Assembly: GCA_937894935.1 (NCBI GenBank)
Contig: CALAYC010000034.1
Location: 1-42,759, forward strand
DNA: 42,759 nucleotides
Source of the DNA: an uncultured Verrucomicrobiota bacterium
GTDB lineage: Bacteria; Verrucomicrobiota; Verrucomicrobiia; Limisphaerales; JADLHS01
Reading direction: 5' to 3'
Under the pieces are notes generated by a model that was given only the letters and a program-made list of their open reading frames with translations, did no database searches and had not been told where the DNA came from. The number at the start of each line of letters is the position of its first letter. Within the stretch, counting starts at the first letter, position 1. Of this stretch, positions 23,669 through 30,788 are shown piece after piece. The position numbers and the translations under genes are program-made.

Positions 23669-25470
23669 TTACGACGTTCAAAAATGCCACCACGCCAAGC
23701 GAGGCAGAACTTGCGTATTTATGGCTGCGCGCGTTTGAACTCTACGAGACTAAGCTCGCAGTCGGTCACAAATCAAAACGCCTGCAACGGGCTTTGGTGC
23801 GCTTCCTGTTCGCGGTGTTGCCGTCGCTCGCCTTCCATGAAGCGGCACTGCGTCGGATGTTCAAACGCAAGCTGGCCCGCTGGCAGGATGGCGAGCGCCG
23901 AATTGAATCGTTGCACGACCAACGCGCCGAGAATTCCGGTTTCAATCGTGCGCCCGAACTCAGCAGCGAAGATCGCGACGCGTTGATTGCTCATGCGGTG
24001 CTCAACTGCGACGGGCGCGTTAGCCAGGCATGGCGGGAACTGTGCGAACGAAACGCGCTGAGCGAACCGCTCCTGAGTTACTATCTGAGCAATCCCGCAT
24101 CCAAGAGCTATTGCCCCACTCGCATCCGTGACGCCATCAAGCACGAGATTGAGATGATGGATGACATTCACCACGGGCCGCGCCAGGACAAACTCAACGG
24201 CGCGCATCTGCTGCGCGATTGGAGCGGCGTTGCGCCGATGGATTGGCTCTGTGCTGATGACGTGACGCTCGAAGTTTATTTCTACATTCCGGACGGCAAG
24301 GGCTGGTTCACGCTGATGCGCGGTCAGTGCCTCCTGATGATCGATACGCGGACGCTCCGCGTGCTCGGCTTCGCGTTGCACGCGGAGACCAACTACAACG
24401 CGCGATTGATTCGCACGCTGATTACGAAGACCTGCGACGAACACGGCCTGCCGCGCAAAGGATTTTATTTCGAGAACGGCATCTGGAAGTCGCGCATCCT
24501 GAAAGGCGATGCTGAAGCCGGTCCGTGTTCCTGGGGCGAAATGGAGTTAGGCTTGCGAGCGCTCGGACTTCAGTTCCGTCATTCGCAGTTGCCGCGCTCC
24601 AAGCCCGTCGAACGCGTCATCGGCGCGATTCAGGATTTATGCGAAGGCGAACCCGGCTACGTCGGTCGGGACGAAATGCACGAAAAATTCGAGCGCGTGC
24701 AAAAGGCCAAGCTGCTGGTCGCAGCGCAAAAGGTTCATCCCGCCGAACACTTCTATTCTTTCGAGCAATGGGAAGCGCGCCTCGGGGTCATCTGCGAGCA
24801 ATACAACGCCACGCGGCAAGACGGGAAAATGACCTGCGGCCTCTCGCCGGACGATGCTTTCGAGCGGTTTGAAAAGTGTGATGACCCGCCGACTAAGTTG
24901 CCGCCCGGCTGCCGCTACCTGCTCTCGCATCACATGCGCCCGTTGCGCGTCACCAGCAACGGCGTGACGCTGCGTTTCGGCAAACAGGTCTATAACTACC
25001 GCAACGAACAAACGGGACGCCTGCGCGGGCAGCAGGTGCTTGCCTGGTTCAATCCGGAGTTGCCGGAGATCATCACCATCACGGATACGAACCGCGAGAA
25101 TCCATTTGCAGTGGGACGCACGCAGGAAGTTCCCGCGATGGATGCTTCCGAGGAATTGCTCGCTCAGGAAATGGAGCGAATCAACGCGCACATGAGTTAC
25201 GGCCGCACGCGCTATCGGACGCTGAAAGCGAAATACTCGGTGCCGTTCCGCCGCACCATTGCCGACGCAGACACGGTGAATCTCGGCGTCGAGATTGCCA
25301 CCCAACAGCAGGCAACTCAGGAGCGCGTCGCCGCCGAGCAGAAAAAGCAGGTGCGCGCCCGTAAAACCTTCAGTCGCCTCGGCATGAACGCGCCGCGCGA
25401 GATTCGCCCCGGTCAGATGGAAGCAGCAGAGCGATTGAACGAACTGCTCAACGACGAGGAATCCAAATGA
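23641..25470 (+). CDS. tnsB: Mu/Tn7-type DDE transposase (TnsB/TniA-like)
   Basis: From a GTG at 23641 the protein is 609 residues; the open frame begins at 23479, giving 663. I prefer the later start because the first 54 residues are the antisense of a convincing HTH. AGGTGA lies four bases before the GTG. Helical DNA-binding regions come first, then the rve-type catalytic core: WLCADDVTLEVYF (first Asp), GLPRKGFYFENGIWKSRI (second position, here Glu rather than Asp), and LPRSKPVERVIGAI (final Glu). A Mu-transposase C-terminal beta domain (VTLRFGKQVYNYR) and a charged helical tail that may contact the ATPase follow. It catalyses strand transfer at the element ends. Its stop overlaps the next start. 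Confidence 0.9.
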   Translation: MEFRELRDVLTTFKNATTPSEAELAYLWLRAFELYETKLAVGHKSKRLQRALVRFLFAVLPSLAFHEAALRRMFKRKLARWQDGERRIESLHDQRAENSGFNRAPELSSEDRDALIAHAVLNCDGRVSQAWRELCERNALSEPLLSYYLSNPASKSYCPTRIRDAIKHEIEMMDDIHHGPRQDKLNGAHLLRDWSGVAPMDWLCADDVTLEVYFYIPDGKGWFTLMRGQCLLMIDTRTLRVLGFALHAETNYNARLIRTLITKTCDEHGLPRKGFYFENGIWKSRILKGDAEAGPCSWGEMELGLRALGLQFRHSQLPRSKPVERVIGAIQDLCEGEPGYVGRDEMHEKFERVQKAKLLVAAQKVHPAEHFYSFEQWEARLGVICEQYNATRQDGKMTCGLSPDDAFERFEKCDDPPTKLPPGCRYLLSHHMRPLRVTSNGVTLRFGKQVYNYRNEQTGRLRGQQVLAWFNPELPEIITITDTNRENPFAVGRTQEVPAMDASEELLAQEMERINAHMSYGRTRYRTLKAKYSVPFRRTIADADTVNLGVEIATQQQATQERVAAEQKKQVRARKTFSRLGMNAPREIRPGQMEAAERLNELLNDEESK

Positions 25471-27038
25471 GTAACACGCGCAGAGCTGAAGCCGGTTCAC
25501 CGTTTCGCCAGGAACGCTACGCGTCCAGCGCGGCACTTGAGCGCGGGCTGATGGGCAACCTGGTCGCGGCGCGGTGCGCTGTCCTCGACGATCCTGACGA
25601 CCGCGAATTGATTCAGTTCCTGCAATTGCTTTCCCATCGTGAAGGCGGGCTCAAGAAAGTCGCCGCCGATTTGATCGCCTTCGCTCCTGAGAACATCGCT
25701 ACACCTTCAATGTTGAAGTTTGGCAACAGAGCAAAGAACTACAACGCGCATCAGGTCGCAGCGATTCGCGAAGAGTTGCCCGCTCGGCATCGCGATGAGT
25801 TTATGCTGCGCGATGAATTGCCCTATGAAGTTGCTCGTTACGCCGATCTCGGCGTAATTGATTCGCGCACGCTCCAAAAGGAACGCGAAGAGGCCCGGCA
25901 TCGGCCTGCGTCTTATCCCGTGACGGCCTTCGACGAAATTTGCCGCGCCGGAACGATTGCTCTGGAAACTGAACTAGCAGAGCTTTGCCTGAATCCTGAG
26001 CTTCCTCTCTCTAGTTTTCGGCCTTGGTATTTTCAAGACGCACTTGGCACGCTGCGCCGCTTCTACTCGCATTGGATTGAAACCGCCCGCGAGAAAGTGG
26101 TAGTCACGGAACTGGGTCAGAAGGTTTATGACGTGCTCGACTTCGCACTCGATGCGCGCTGCATGGTTCTGATTGATGGCTTTGCCCGCACCGGGAAAAC
26201 CTTTGCCGCGAAAGCCTGGTGCGAGGCGCATCCAGGGCGCACTCGTTACCTTCAAGTGCCGAGCACAAACGACGAAATTGGATTCTATCGCGCCATCGCC
26301 AAGGGGCTCGGTGTCAGTATCAACCTGAACTCCAAAGCCCAGGAGTTGCGGCAGCGGTGCGAAGACGTGCTGCAACGTGGCGACCTTGCCATTGTTTTCG
26401 ATGAGGCTCATTACCTCTGGCCGAACAGCAACTATCGCGACGCGATGCCAACGCGCGTCAATTGGATCATGACGGCGCTGGTCAATTTCGGCGTGCCTGT
26501 GGCGCTGGTGACGACGCCCCAATTCATGCGCACGCAAAAGGCTGTCGAACGCAAATCCAGTTGGACGAGCGAGCAGTTCATTGGACGAATCGGCCATTAC
26601 GAGAAGCTGCCTGACAGCCTCACGGAATCCGATCTGGACAAGGTAGCCTCAGCGCTGCTGCCGGAAGCCGATGACCTGATTCGCGAAATCCTGGTGCGCT
26701 ATGCTCAAGGCTCGGCAAAGTATCTCGCCGGAATCGAAAGCGTCTCGCGCCGCGCGCGATACCTTGCAGGGAAAGAAGGCCGGTCTAAGGTGAACCGCGC
26801 TGACATTAAGCGCGCCGTGCAAGAGAGTGTCATTCCGTCTGACAGCGCGCTCGCTCAGGCAATCGCCGAGCCCGAAAAGAAGTCGCGCCGTCGCAATTCA
26901 ACCCCGCTGCAAGTGGCCTGCAATCCGATTGCAGAGCGCACCGCAACCGGCACCGAAGCCGGAATAGAATTTCCATCACGCAACACTCCGATCAATCCAA
27001 CTGCCGCCCGCGCGCCGCGCGCGCTGGTACCGGCGTAA
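25467..27038 (+). CDS. tnsC: AAA+ transposition ATPase (TnsC/TniB/MuB-like)
   Basis: The 523-residue protein has an ATP-binding core starting near residue 215. Walker A is GFARTGKT at 238-245, Walker B is LAIVFDEAHYLW with Asp312 and Glu313, and VTTPQFM resembles sensor 1. Residues 1-190 form an extra N-terminal region of unknown fold containing a possible HTH (GGLKKVAADLIAFAPENI). The last 60 residues are basic, then Pro/Ala-rich and probably disordered. TnsC/MuB-type ATPases bind target DNA and recruit and stimulate the transposase. The start overlaps the transposase stop by four bases (ATGA), so the pair is co-translated. The protein is longer than typical TniB or MuB proteins. Confidence 0.9.
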   Translation: MSNTRRAEAGSPFRQERYASSAALERGLMGNLVAARCAVLDDPDDRELIQFLQLLSHREGGLKKVAADLIAFAPENIATPSMLKFGNRAKNYNAHQVAAIREELPARHRDEFMLRDELPYEVARYADLGVIDSRTLQKEREEARHRPASYPVTAFDEICRAGTIALETELAELCLNPELPLSSFRPWYFQDALGTLRRFYSHWIETAREKVVVTELGQKVYDVLDFALDARCMVLIDGFARTGKTFAAKAWCEAHPGRTRYLQVPSTNDEIGFYRAIAKGLGVSINLNSKAQELRQRCEDVLQRGDLAIVFDEAHYLWPNSNYRDAMPTRVNWIMTALVNFGVPVALVTTPQFMRTQKAVERKSSWTSEQFIGRIGHYEKLPDSLTESDLDKVASALLPEADDLIREILVRYAQGSAKYLAGIESVSRRARYLAGKEGRSKVNRADIKRAVQESVIPSDSALAQAIAEPEKKSRRRNSTPLQVACNPIAERTATGTEAGIEFPSRNTPINPTAARAPRALVPA

Positions 27039-27060
27039 GGGCTGATTCGTTGCGTTTTTC

Positions 27061-27085
27061 GCGCACACCCGCCAAAGGGGTGCGC
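27061..27085 (+). other. Hairpin between the ATPase gene and the right transposon end
   Basis: GCGCAC-A-CCC pairs with GGG-G-TGCGC around a six-base loop (GCCAAA). There is no T-run after it, so it is a structured element rather than a clear terminator. It lies 23 bases after the tnsC stop. Confidence 0.4.
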
Positions 27086-27111
27086 TAATTCCCTGCCCGC
27101 GACTCTTGGAA

Positions 27112-27153
27112 GTTGGAAGAATTCAAAGTGACCAAGTTATCCGCGAATTTACA
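27112..27153 (-). repeat. Right transposon end
   Basis: GTTGGAAGAATT is followed by CAAAGTGACCAAGTTATC (27124-27141) and CGCGAATTTACA, ending at 27153. Reverse-complemented it starts TGTAAATTCGCGG and matches the left end base for base in spacing. Only one full site is visible here, against three direct sites at the left end, so the ends are asymmetric as in Mu and Tn7. Confidence 0.8.
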
Positions 27154-27201
27154 CTGCTTTCGCCCGTTTTTGCTTTCCGTTCTGATCCTTTTCAAGGCCG
27201 C

Positions 27202-27534
27202 TTAATGCGCCGCCGACTTGGAAAAGAAATTGATGATAACGACGCCGGCGATGATAAGCCCAATCCCGACCATCGCGGCCAAGTCCAAAGACTGTTTGAA
27301 GAACAGCCAGCCGATCAGGCTGATAATCGCAATTCCGACCCCAGACCAAATCGCATAGGCAACGCCGATGGGAATCCCTTTCAAGGCAAGTGAAAGAAAA
27401 TAGAAAGCCGCCCCGTAACCGATGACGACCAGGGTCGCGGGAAGCGGTTTCGAAAAACCTTCGGACGCCTTGAGCGCTGACGTACCGATAATTTCCGCTG
27501 CGATGGCAATAGCGAGAGCGACGTACGCGTTCAT
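27202..27534 (-). CDS. Small multidrug resistance (SMR) family transporter
   Basis: The 110-residue protein has four hydrophobic helices. The conserved membrane-embedded Glu14 sits in MNAYVALAIAIAAEIIGTSA, and PIGVAYAIWSGVGIAIISLI is the SMR signature of helices 2-3. SMR proteins act as antiparallel dimers that exchange protons for cationic drugs, guanidinium or polyamines. Length and motifs match the EmrE/SugE group. It lies just outside the transposon, with its stop 48 bases beyond the right end, so the insertion did not interrupt it. Confidence 0.94.
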   Translation of the reverse strand: MNAYVALAIAIAAEIIGTSALKASEGFSKPLPATLVVIGYGAAFYFLSLALKGIPIGVAYAIWSGVGIAIISLIGWLFFKQSLDLAAMVGIGLIIAGVVIINFFSKSAAH

Positions 27535-27646
27535 TTCCTTAACACTACTTTAACATCAAAGCTTGAACGAAAAAGCCGCTGATATGGCACTTGCCGTTAC
27601 GTCGCAAAAGTTTGACTGCCGCCAGCACTGCGATTGAATCCCACAC

Positions 27647-27910
27647 TCAGACTTTCTGATCTTCAGAATCACCCCACCGCCACTTGGCCGGCTCACCTTT
27701 CCAATAACAGATGCCGACGAACGCGGCGGAAAGCAGAATGGAAAAAATAATAAAACCGGCGCGATGACGCTCCGCCACCGTAAAAGCGGCAGTAATGATT
27801 GCGGCAACGTAAACCAGCAAGGTCACCCACCCTTGCCATCTGAGTGGCAGACCCCATCCATAACCATATCGCTTCGCAGCGAACCACGCTTTTTCTCTTG
27901 GTAACGACAT
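27647..27910 (-). CDS. Small membrane protein of unknown function
   Basis: The 87-residue protein starts MSLPREKAWFAAKRYGYGWG. It has two hydrophobic helices (WVTLLVYVAAIITAAFTVA and FIIFSILLSAAFVGICYW) and a basic, tryptophan-containing C-terminus. The YGYGWGLPxxWQGW motif before helix 1 is typical of small uncharacterised membrane proteins found in many Gram-negative genomes. The ATG at 27910 is preferred over one six codons upstream. No functional context is visible. Confidence 0.75.
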   Translation of the reverse strand: MSLPREKAWFAAKRYGYGWGLPLRWQGWVTLLVYVAAIITAAFTVAERHRAGFIIFSILLSAAFVGICYWKGEPAKWRWGDSEDQKV

Positions 27911-28047
27911 CTTCTGATTAGCTAACAAACCGGAAAGCTTCCGGCGATTACAATTTCATTCCAAACCTAGAAGCGGTTTCTTCGTTGCTATTTGTAGCCG
28001 ACTTGATGACCGTGAGTAACGAGGGACAATTTTCAAAAAACAATGCT

Positions 28048-30627
28048 TCAACTCCCGGCGGATTTTTCCAGCGCAACGGCGTTGCGATTCGGCGGTTCGA
28101 CGCCGAGCAGATGTCGCGTGAAGAAATCCAGCATGCGACGTTGATAATATGCGCCGCCAGCACCGTGGCCGCCGTTGGGAATCACGAGCAGTTCAAAATC
28201 TTTATTCGCGCGAATCAACGCGTCCACGAAGCGCAAAGTTGATTCCGGCGGAACATTGGAGTCCACTTCGCCGACCGCCAACAGCAGGCGGCCTCGCAAT
28301 CTGGCGGCATTCTCGATGTTCGAACATTGTGCATACCAGTTTTCCGGACCGGGCTGATGGATTTTTTCCGCCGGCAGATAACCCATCCATTGCTCATTCC
28401 AGGAAGCTTTGTCCATGCGGTTGTCGTGACAACCACAATTAGCCGCCGCAGCTTTGTAAAACTCGGGATGAAATAAAAGCGCCGCCGCGGCATTTTGTCC
28501 GCCAGCAGATGTGCCATAAACCCCAACCCGCGTGTCGTCGAGATGCGGATGCAATTTCGCCGCTGCTTTAATCCAGGCGATGCGATCCGGAAAACCGCCG
28601 TCTTTGAGATTCTTAAAACAGACGTCGTGAAATGCTTTGGAACGATTGGCTGTGCCCATGCCGTCAATTTTCACCACGGCAAATCCGGCGGAGGTGAACA
28701 TCTCGTAACGATTTCGCGCGCTGAAGGTTTTCGGAACAAATGAATCGTGCGGACCGGCATAAACGTCTTCAACGATGGGATATTTTTGTCCCGCCTCAAT
28801 TTCTCCCGGATGAAAGATCAAGCCCCAGATGTCGGTTTTGCCATCGCGACCTTTAGCAGAAAAAACTTCCGGCGGTCGCCAGCCGGAATCGATGAGTTCG
28901 GAAACGTCAGCAGTTTCCAAAACACAAATCAGTTTTCCATCAGCGGCGCGACGCAGTTCAGTTATCGGCGGGAGGTCCGCGCGAGAAAAGGTATCGAGAA
29001 AATATTTCCGATCCGGTGAATATTCGATGGTGTGATTGCCGTTGCCTTCAGTGAGAGCAACGAGACCGCTGCCATCGAAGTTGATGCGATAAAAGTGAAT
29101 CAAATACGGGTCTTGCCCCGGATTTCGCCCGCTGGCTTTAAACCAGATCTGCCGCTGCTCTTCATCAATGCGGTCAATGCCGCGCACGACCCACTCGCCT
29201 TGGGTGATTTGATTTTTGATACGACCGGTGTCGGCATCCACGAGATACAGATGTCGCCAGCCATCACGTTCGGACGCGTGAATAATCTCGCGCGTCTTAT
29301 CGAGCCACGTGATGAGTCGCAGACCGAGACGCTGCGGACCATCAAAATGCGTCGTCCAGATGAACGTATCCGAACGCTCGTCAATCAGATTGCGAACCGA
29401 ACCGGTCGCGGCATCCACTTCAATAACCCGAAAACGTTGATGCCCGCGATCAACCTGCGAATAAGCAAATCGGCTCGTGCCCGACCACCAATGCAAATCA
29501 GGCGAAGCCCATTCGTGTTCAAAGCGATCTACGTCCGGTTTGATTTGCCGACGCGTGGTCAGGTCAAAAATATTCAGTTCGTAACGCGGAAATTTATCTC
29601 CCGGCAATGCGTAAGGACGGCTTTCCAGCGTGGCGCGTCCTCCGCCCGGCGGCGACGATCGAATCAAATGAACTTCCTTCCGCTCACCCGACTCAACCCG
29701 CCACGCAATCAAATGTCGTGAGTCAGGCGACCATGCAACGCGCCGATAAGCGTTTTCCGCCGAGCCATCAGAACTCAGCGGTTGCCAGTCACTCTCAGAG
29801 CTTTGCGCTCGAATGAAAACATTGTTGTCCCGGACAACAGCGAGCCATTGACCATTGGGCGATTCTACCTCGGAGGTCGCACCGCGCCGATTTCGTTCAC
29901 GGCGTGGACCCGGTTCATCGGGTTCAACGACCGACGTTGCGCCATCAATAATCGCAACGCCGCCATTATCTCTCGCTTCGAAAACACCGACGGTCTGACC
30001 GCTCGCATTGGCCACGAGCCAGACGTGCCCGCCGAACGTGTGTTGTTCGCGTCGTGCGCCCGCGCCGACCGACCCGTAGCTTTGTCGCCCGCCCTGATCG
30101 TCGATCCAGAAGACGTTCACGGACTCGGAGAGTTGATTCACGAAAGTGATTTCAGTGGAAGCGTCGGTGCGCGTGGAAGGACGCGGACGCGATAGATTCG
30201 GCAAGCGATTGGACGGATTTGCCGCATTCGTGCGGGAGCCGGGAATGGGTTCAACTTTGCCGCTCGAGCGATGAAAAAGCCACGATTGCTCCTCACCAAT
30301 CAACGTAATGGTTGCGCCGTCAGCGCTGAATTCGAGTTCGCGCACTGGCAATTTCGTAGCCGTTACGCTGCCAATCTGACGCGCCACAGTTTCGTGATCG
30401 AAAGCCGGCTGACGTTTTCCTTGCGCCGCATCCACGACGATGAATTCCCTCGCCCCACCTCGCAAATCGTTGCGATACCAAAAATGCTGGTTATCTGCGA
30501 ACCAATGCGGCTCGACTTTGTCGCGATAAACCCGGGCGGACCTGGATTGCGCGCCTGCAAGTGGAGCAATGGCAAATAAAAGCAAAACGCTCCACACGAC
30601 CGGACAATTGCCGAGAGAACTTTTCAT
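28048..30627 (-). CDS. Secreted S9-family prolyl oligopeptidase (DPP-IV-like)
   Basis: The 859-residue protein has a signal peptide (MKSSLGNCPVVWSVLLLFAI, then APLAGAQ). A seven- or eight-bladed DPP-IV-type propeller (about residues 40-600) carries repeated W-S-P-D/A-x-H signatures such as VAWSPDSRHLIAWR. The alpha/beta-hydrolase domain has the catalytic Ser in VYGTSAGGQNAA, Asp in VGEVDSNVPPEST and His in PNGGHGAGG. Such enzymes release N-terminal dipeptides, often X-Pro, or cleave short peptides in the periplasm. ANCGCHDNRMDKASWNEQWM in the hydrolase domain is typical of the bacterial subgroup. It follows the GH2 gene on the same strand, 161 bases downstream. Confidence 0.93.
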   Translation of the reverse strand: MKSSLGNCPVVWSVLLLFAIAPLAGAQSRSARVYRDKVEPHWFADNQHFWYRNDLRGGAREFIVVDAAQGKRQPAFDHETVARQIGSVTATKLPVRELEFSADGATITLIGEEQSWLFHRSSGKVEPIPGSRTNAANPSNRLPNLSRPRPSTRTDASTEITFVNQLSESVNVFWIDDQGGRQSYGSVGAGARREQHTFGGHVWLVANASGQTVGVFEARDNGGVAIIDGATSVVEPDEPGPRRERNRRGATSEVESPNGQWLAVVRDNNVFIRAQSSESDWQPLSSDGSAENAYRRVAWSPDSRHLIAWRVESGERKEVHLIRSSPPGGGRATLESRPYALPGDKFPRYELNIFDLTTRRQIKPDVDRFEHEWASPDLHWWSGTSRFAYSQVDRGHQRFRVIEVDAATGSVRNLIDERSDTFIWTTHFDGPQRLGLRLITWLDKTREIIHASERDGWRHLYLVDADTGRIKNQITQGEWVVRGIDRIDEEQRQIWFKASGRNPGQDPYLIHFYRINFDGSGLVALTEGNGNHTIEYSPDRKYFLDTFSRADLPPITELRRAADGKLICVLETADVSELIDSGWRPPEVFSAKGRDGKTDIWGLIFHPGEIEAGQKYPIVEDVYAGPHDSFVPKTFSARNRYEMFTSAGFAVVKIDGMGTANRSKAFHDVCFKNLKDGGFPDRIAWIKAAAKLHPHLDDTRVGVYGTSAGGQNAAAALLFHPEFYKAAAANCGCHDNRMDKASWNEQWMGYLPAEKIHQPGPENWYAQCSNIENAARLRGRLLLAVGEVDSNVPPESTLRFVDALIRANKDFELLVIPNGGHGAGGAYYQRRMLDFFTRHLLGVEPPNRNAVALEKSAGS

Positions 30628-30788
30628 AGCCGCGAATCGGATTGAGAAGGCGCTATTGTGCAAGAACCTGAACGCCTTGGCCAGAACGGTGCGTGAAAAA
30701 TCAGCGTGCGAAATACTATTGGAAATCGCCGCAGGAGTGATGCTTTTGCCTTCGTGAGTTGTCGGTGATTCCCGGCGAACTGATCAAA

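Larger units (their letters stand above)
19161..27153. mobile_element. Mu/Tn7-like two-component transposon with NYN-nuclease cargo
   Basis: The two ends start with TG and match in 23 of the first 29 positions when the right end is reverse-complemented. They share TTCGCG, then one variable base, ATAACTTGGTCA, one variable base and TTT, at identical distance from the TG. Inside are a DDE-type transposase gene (tnsB/tniA-like) and an overlapping AAA+ ATPase gene (tnsC/tniB/muB-like). They adjoin the right end, with accessory genes towards the left. No clear 5-bp target duplication is seen (TCTTT left, CTGCT right; GCTTT occurs two bases further out). It lies between tRNA-Leu and the 3' end of an SMR transporter gene. 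Boundaries are inferred from end symmetry, not from an empty site. Confidence 0.82.

Noticed and set aside
19161..27153. CRISPR-associated transposon (CAST)
   Set aside because: No cas gene, no repeat-spacer array and no TniQ-like protein were found in the element, despite the tRNA-adjacent site and TnsB/TnsC-like pair.
19156..27158. Target-site duplication of the transposon
   Set aside because: The five bases on either side (TCTTT and CTGCT) do not match. A near match (GCTTT) needs a two-base shift at one end only, so I do not claim a duplication.
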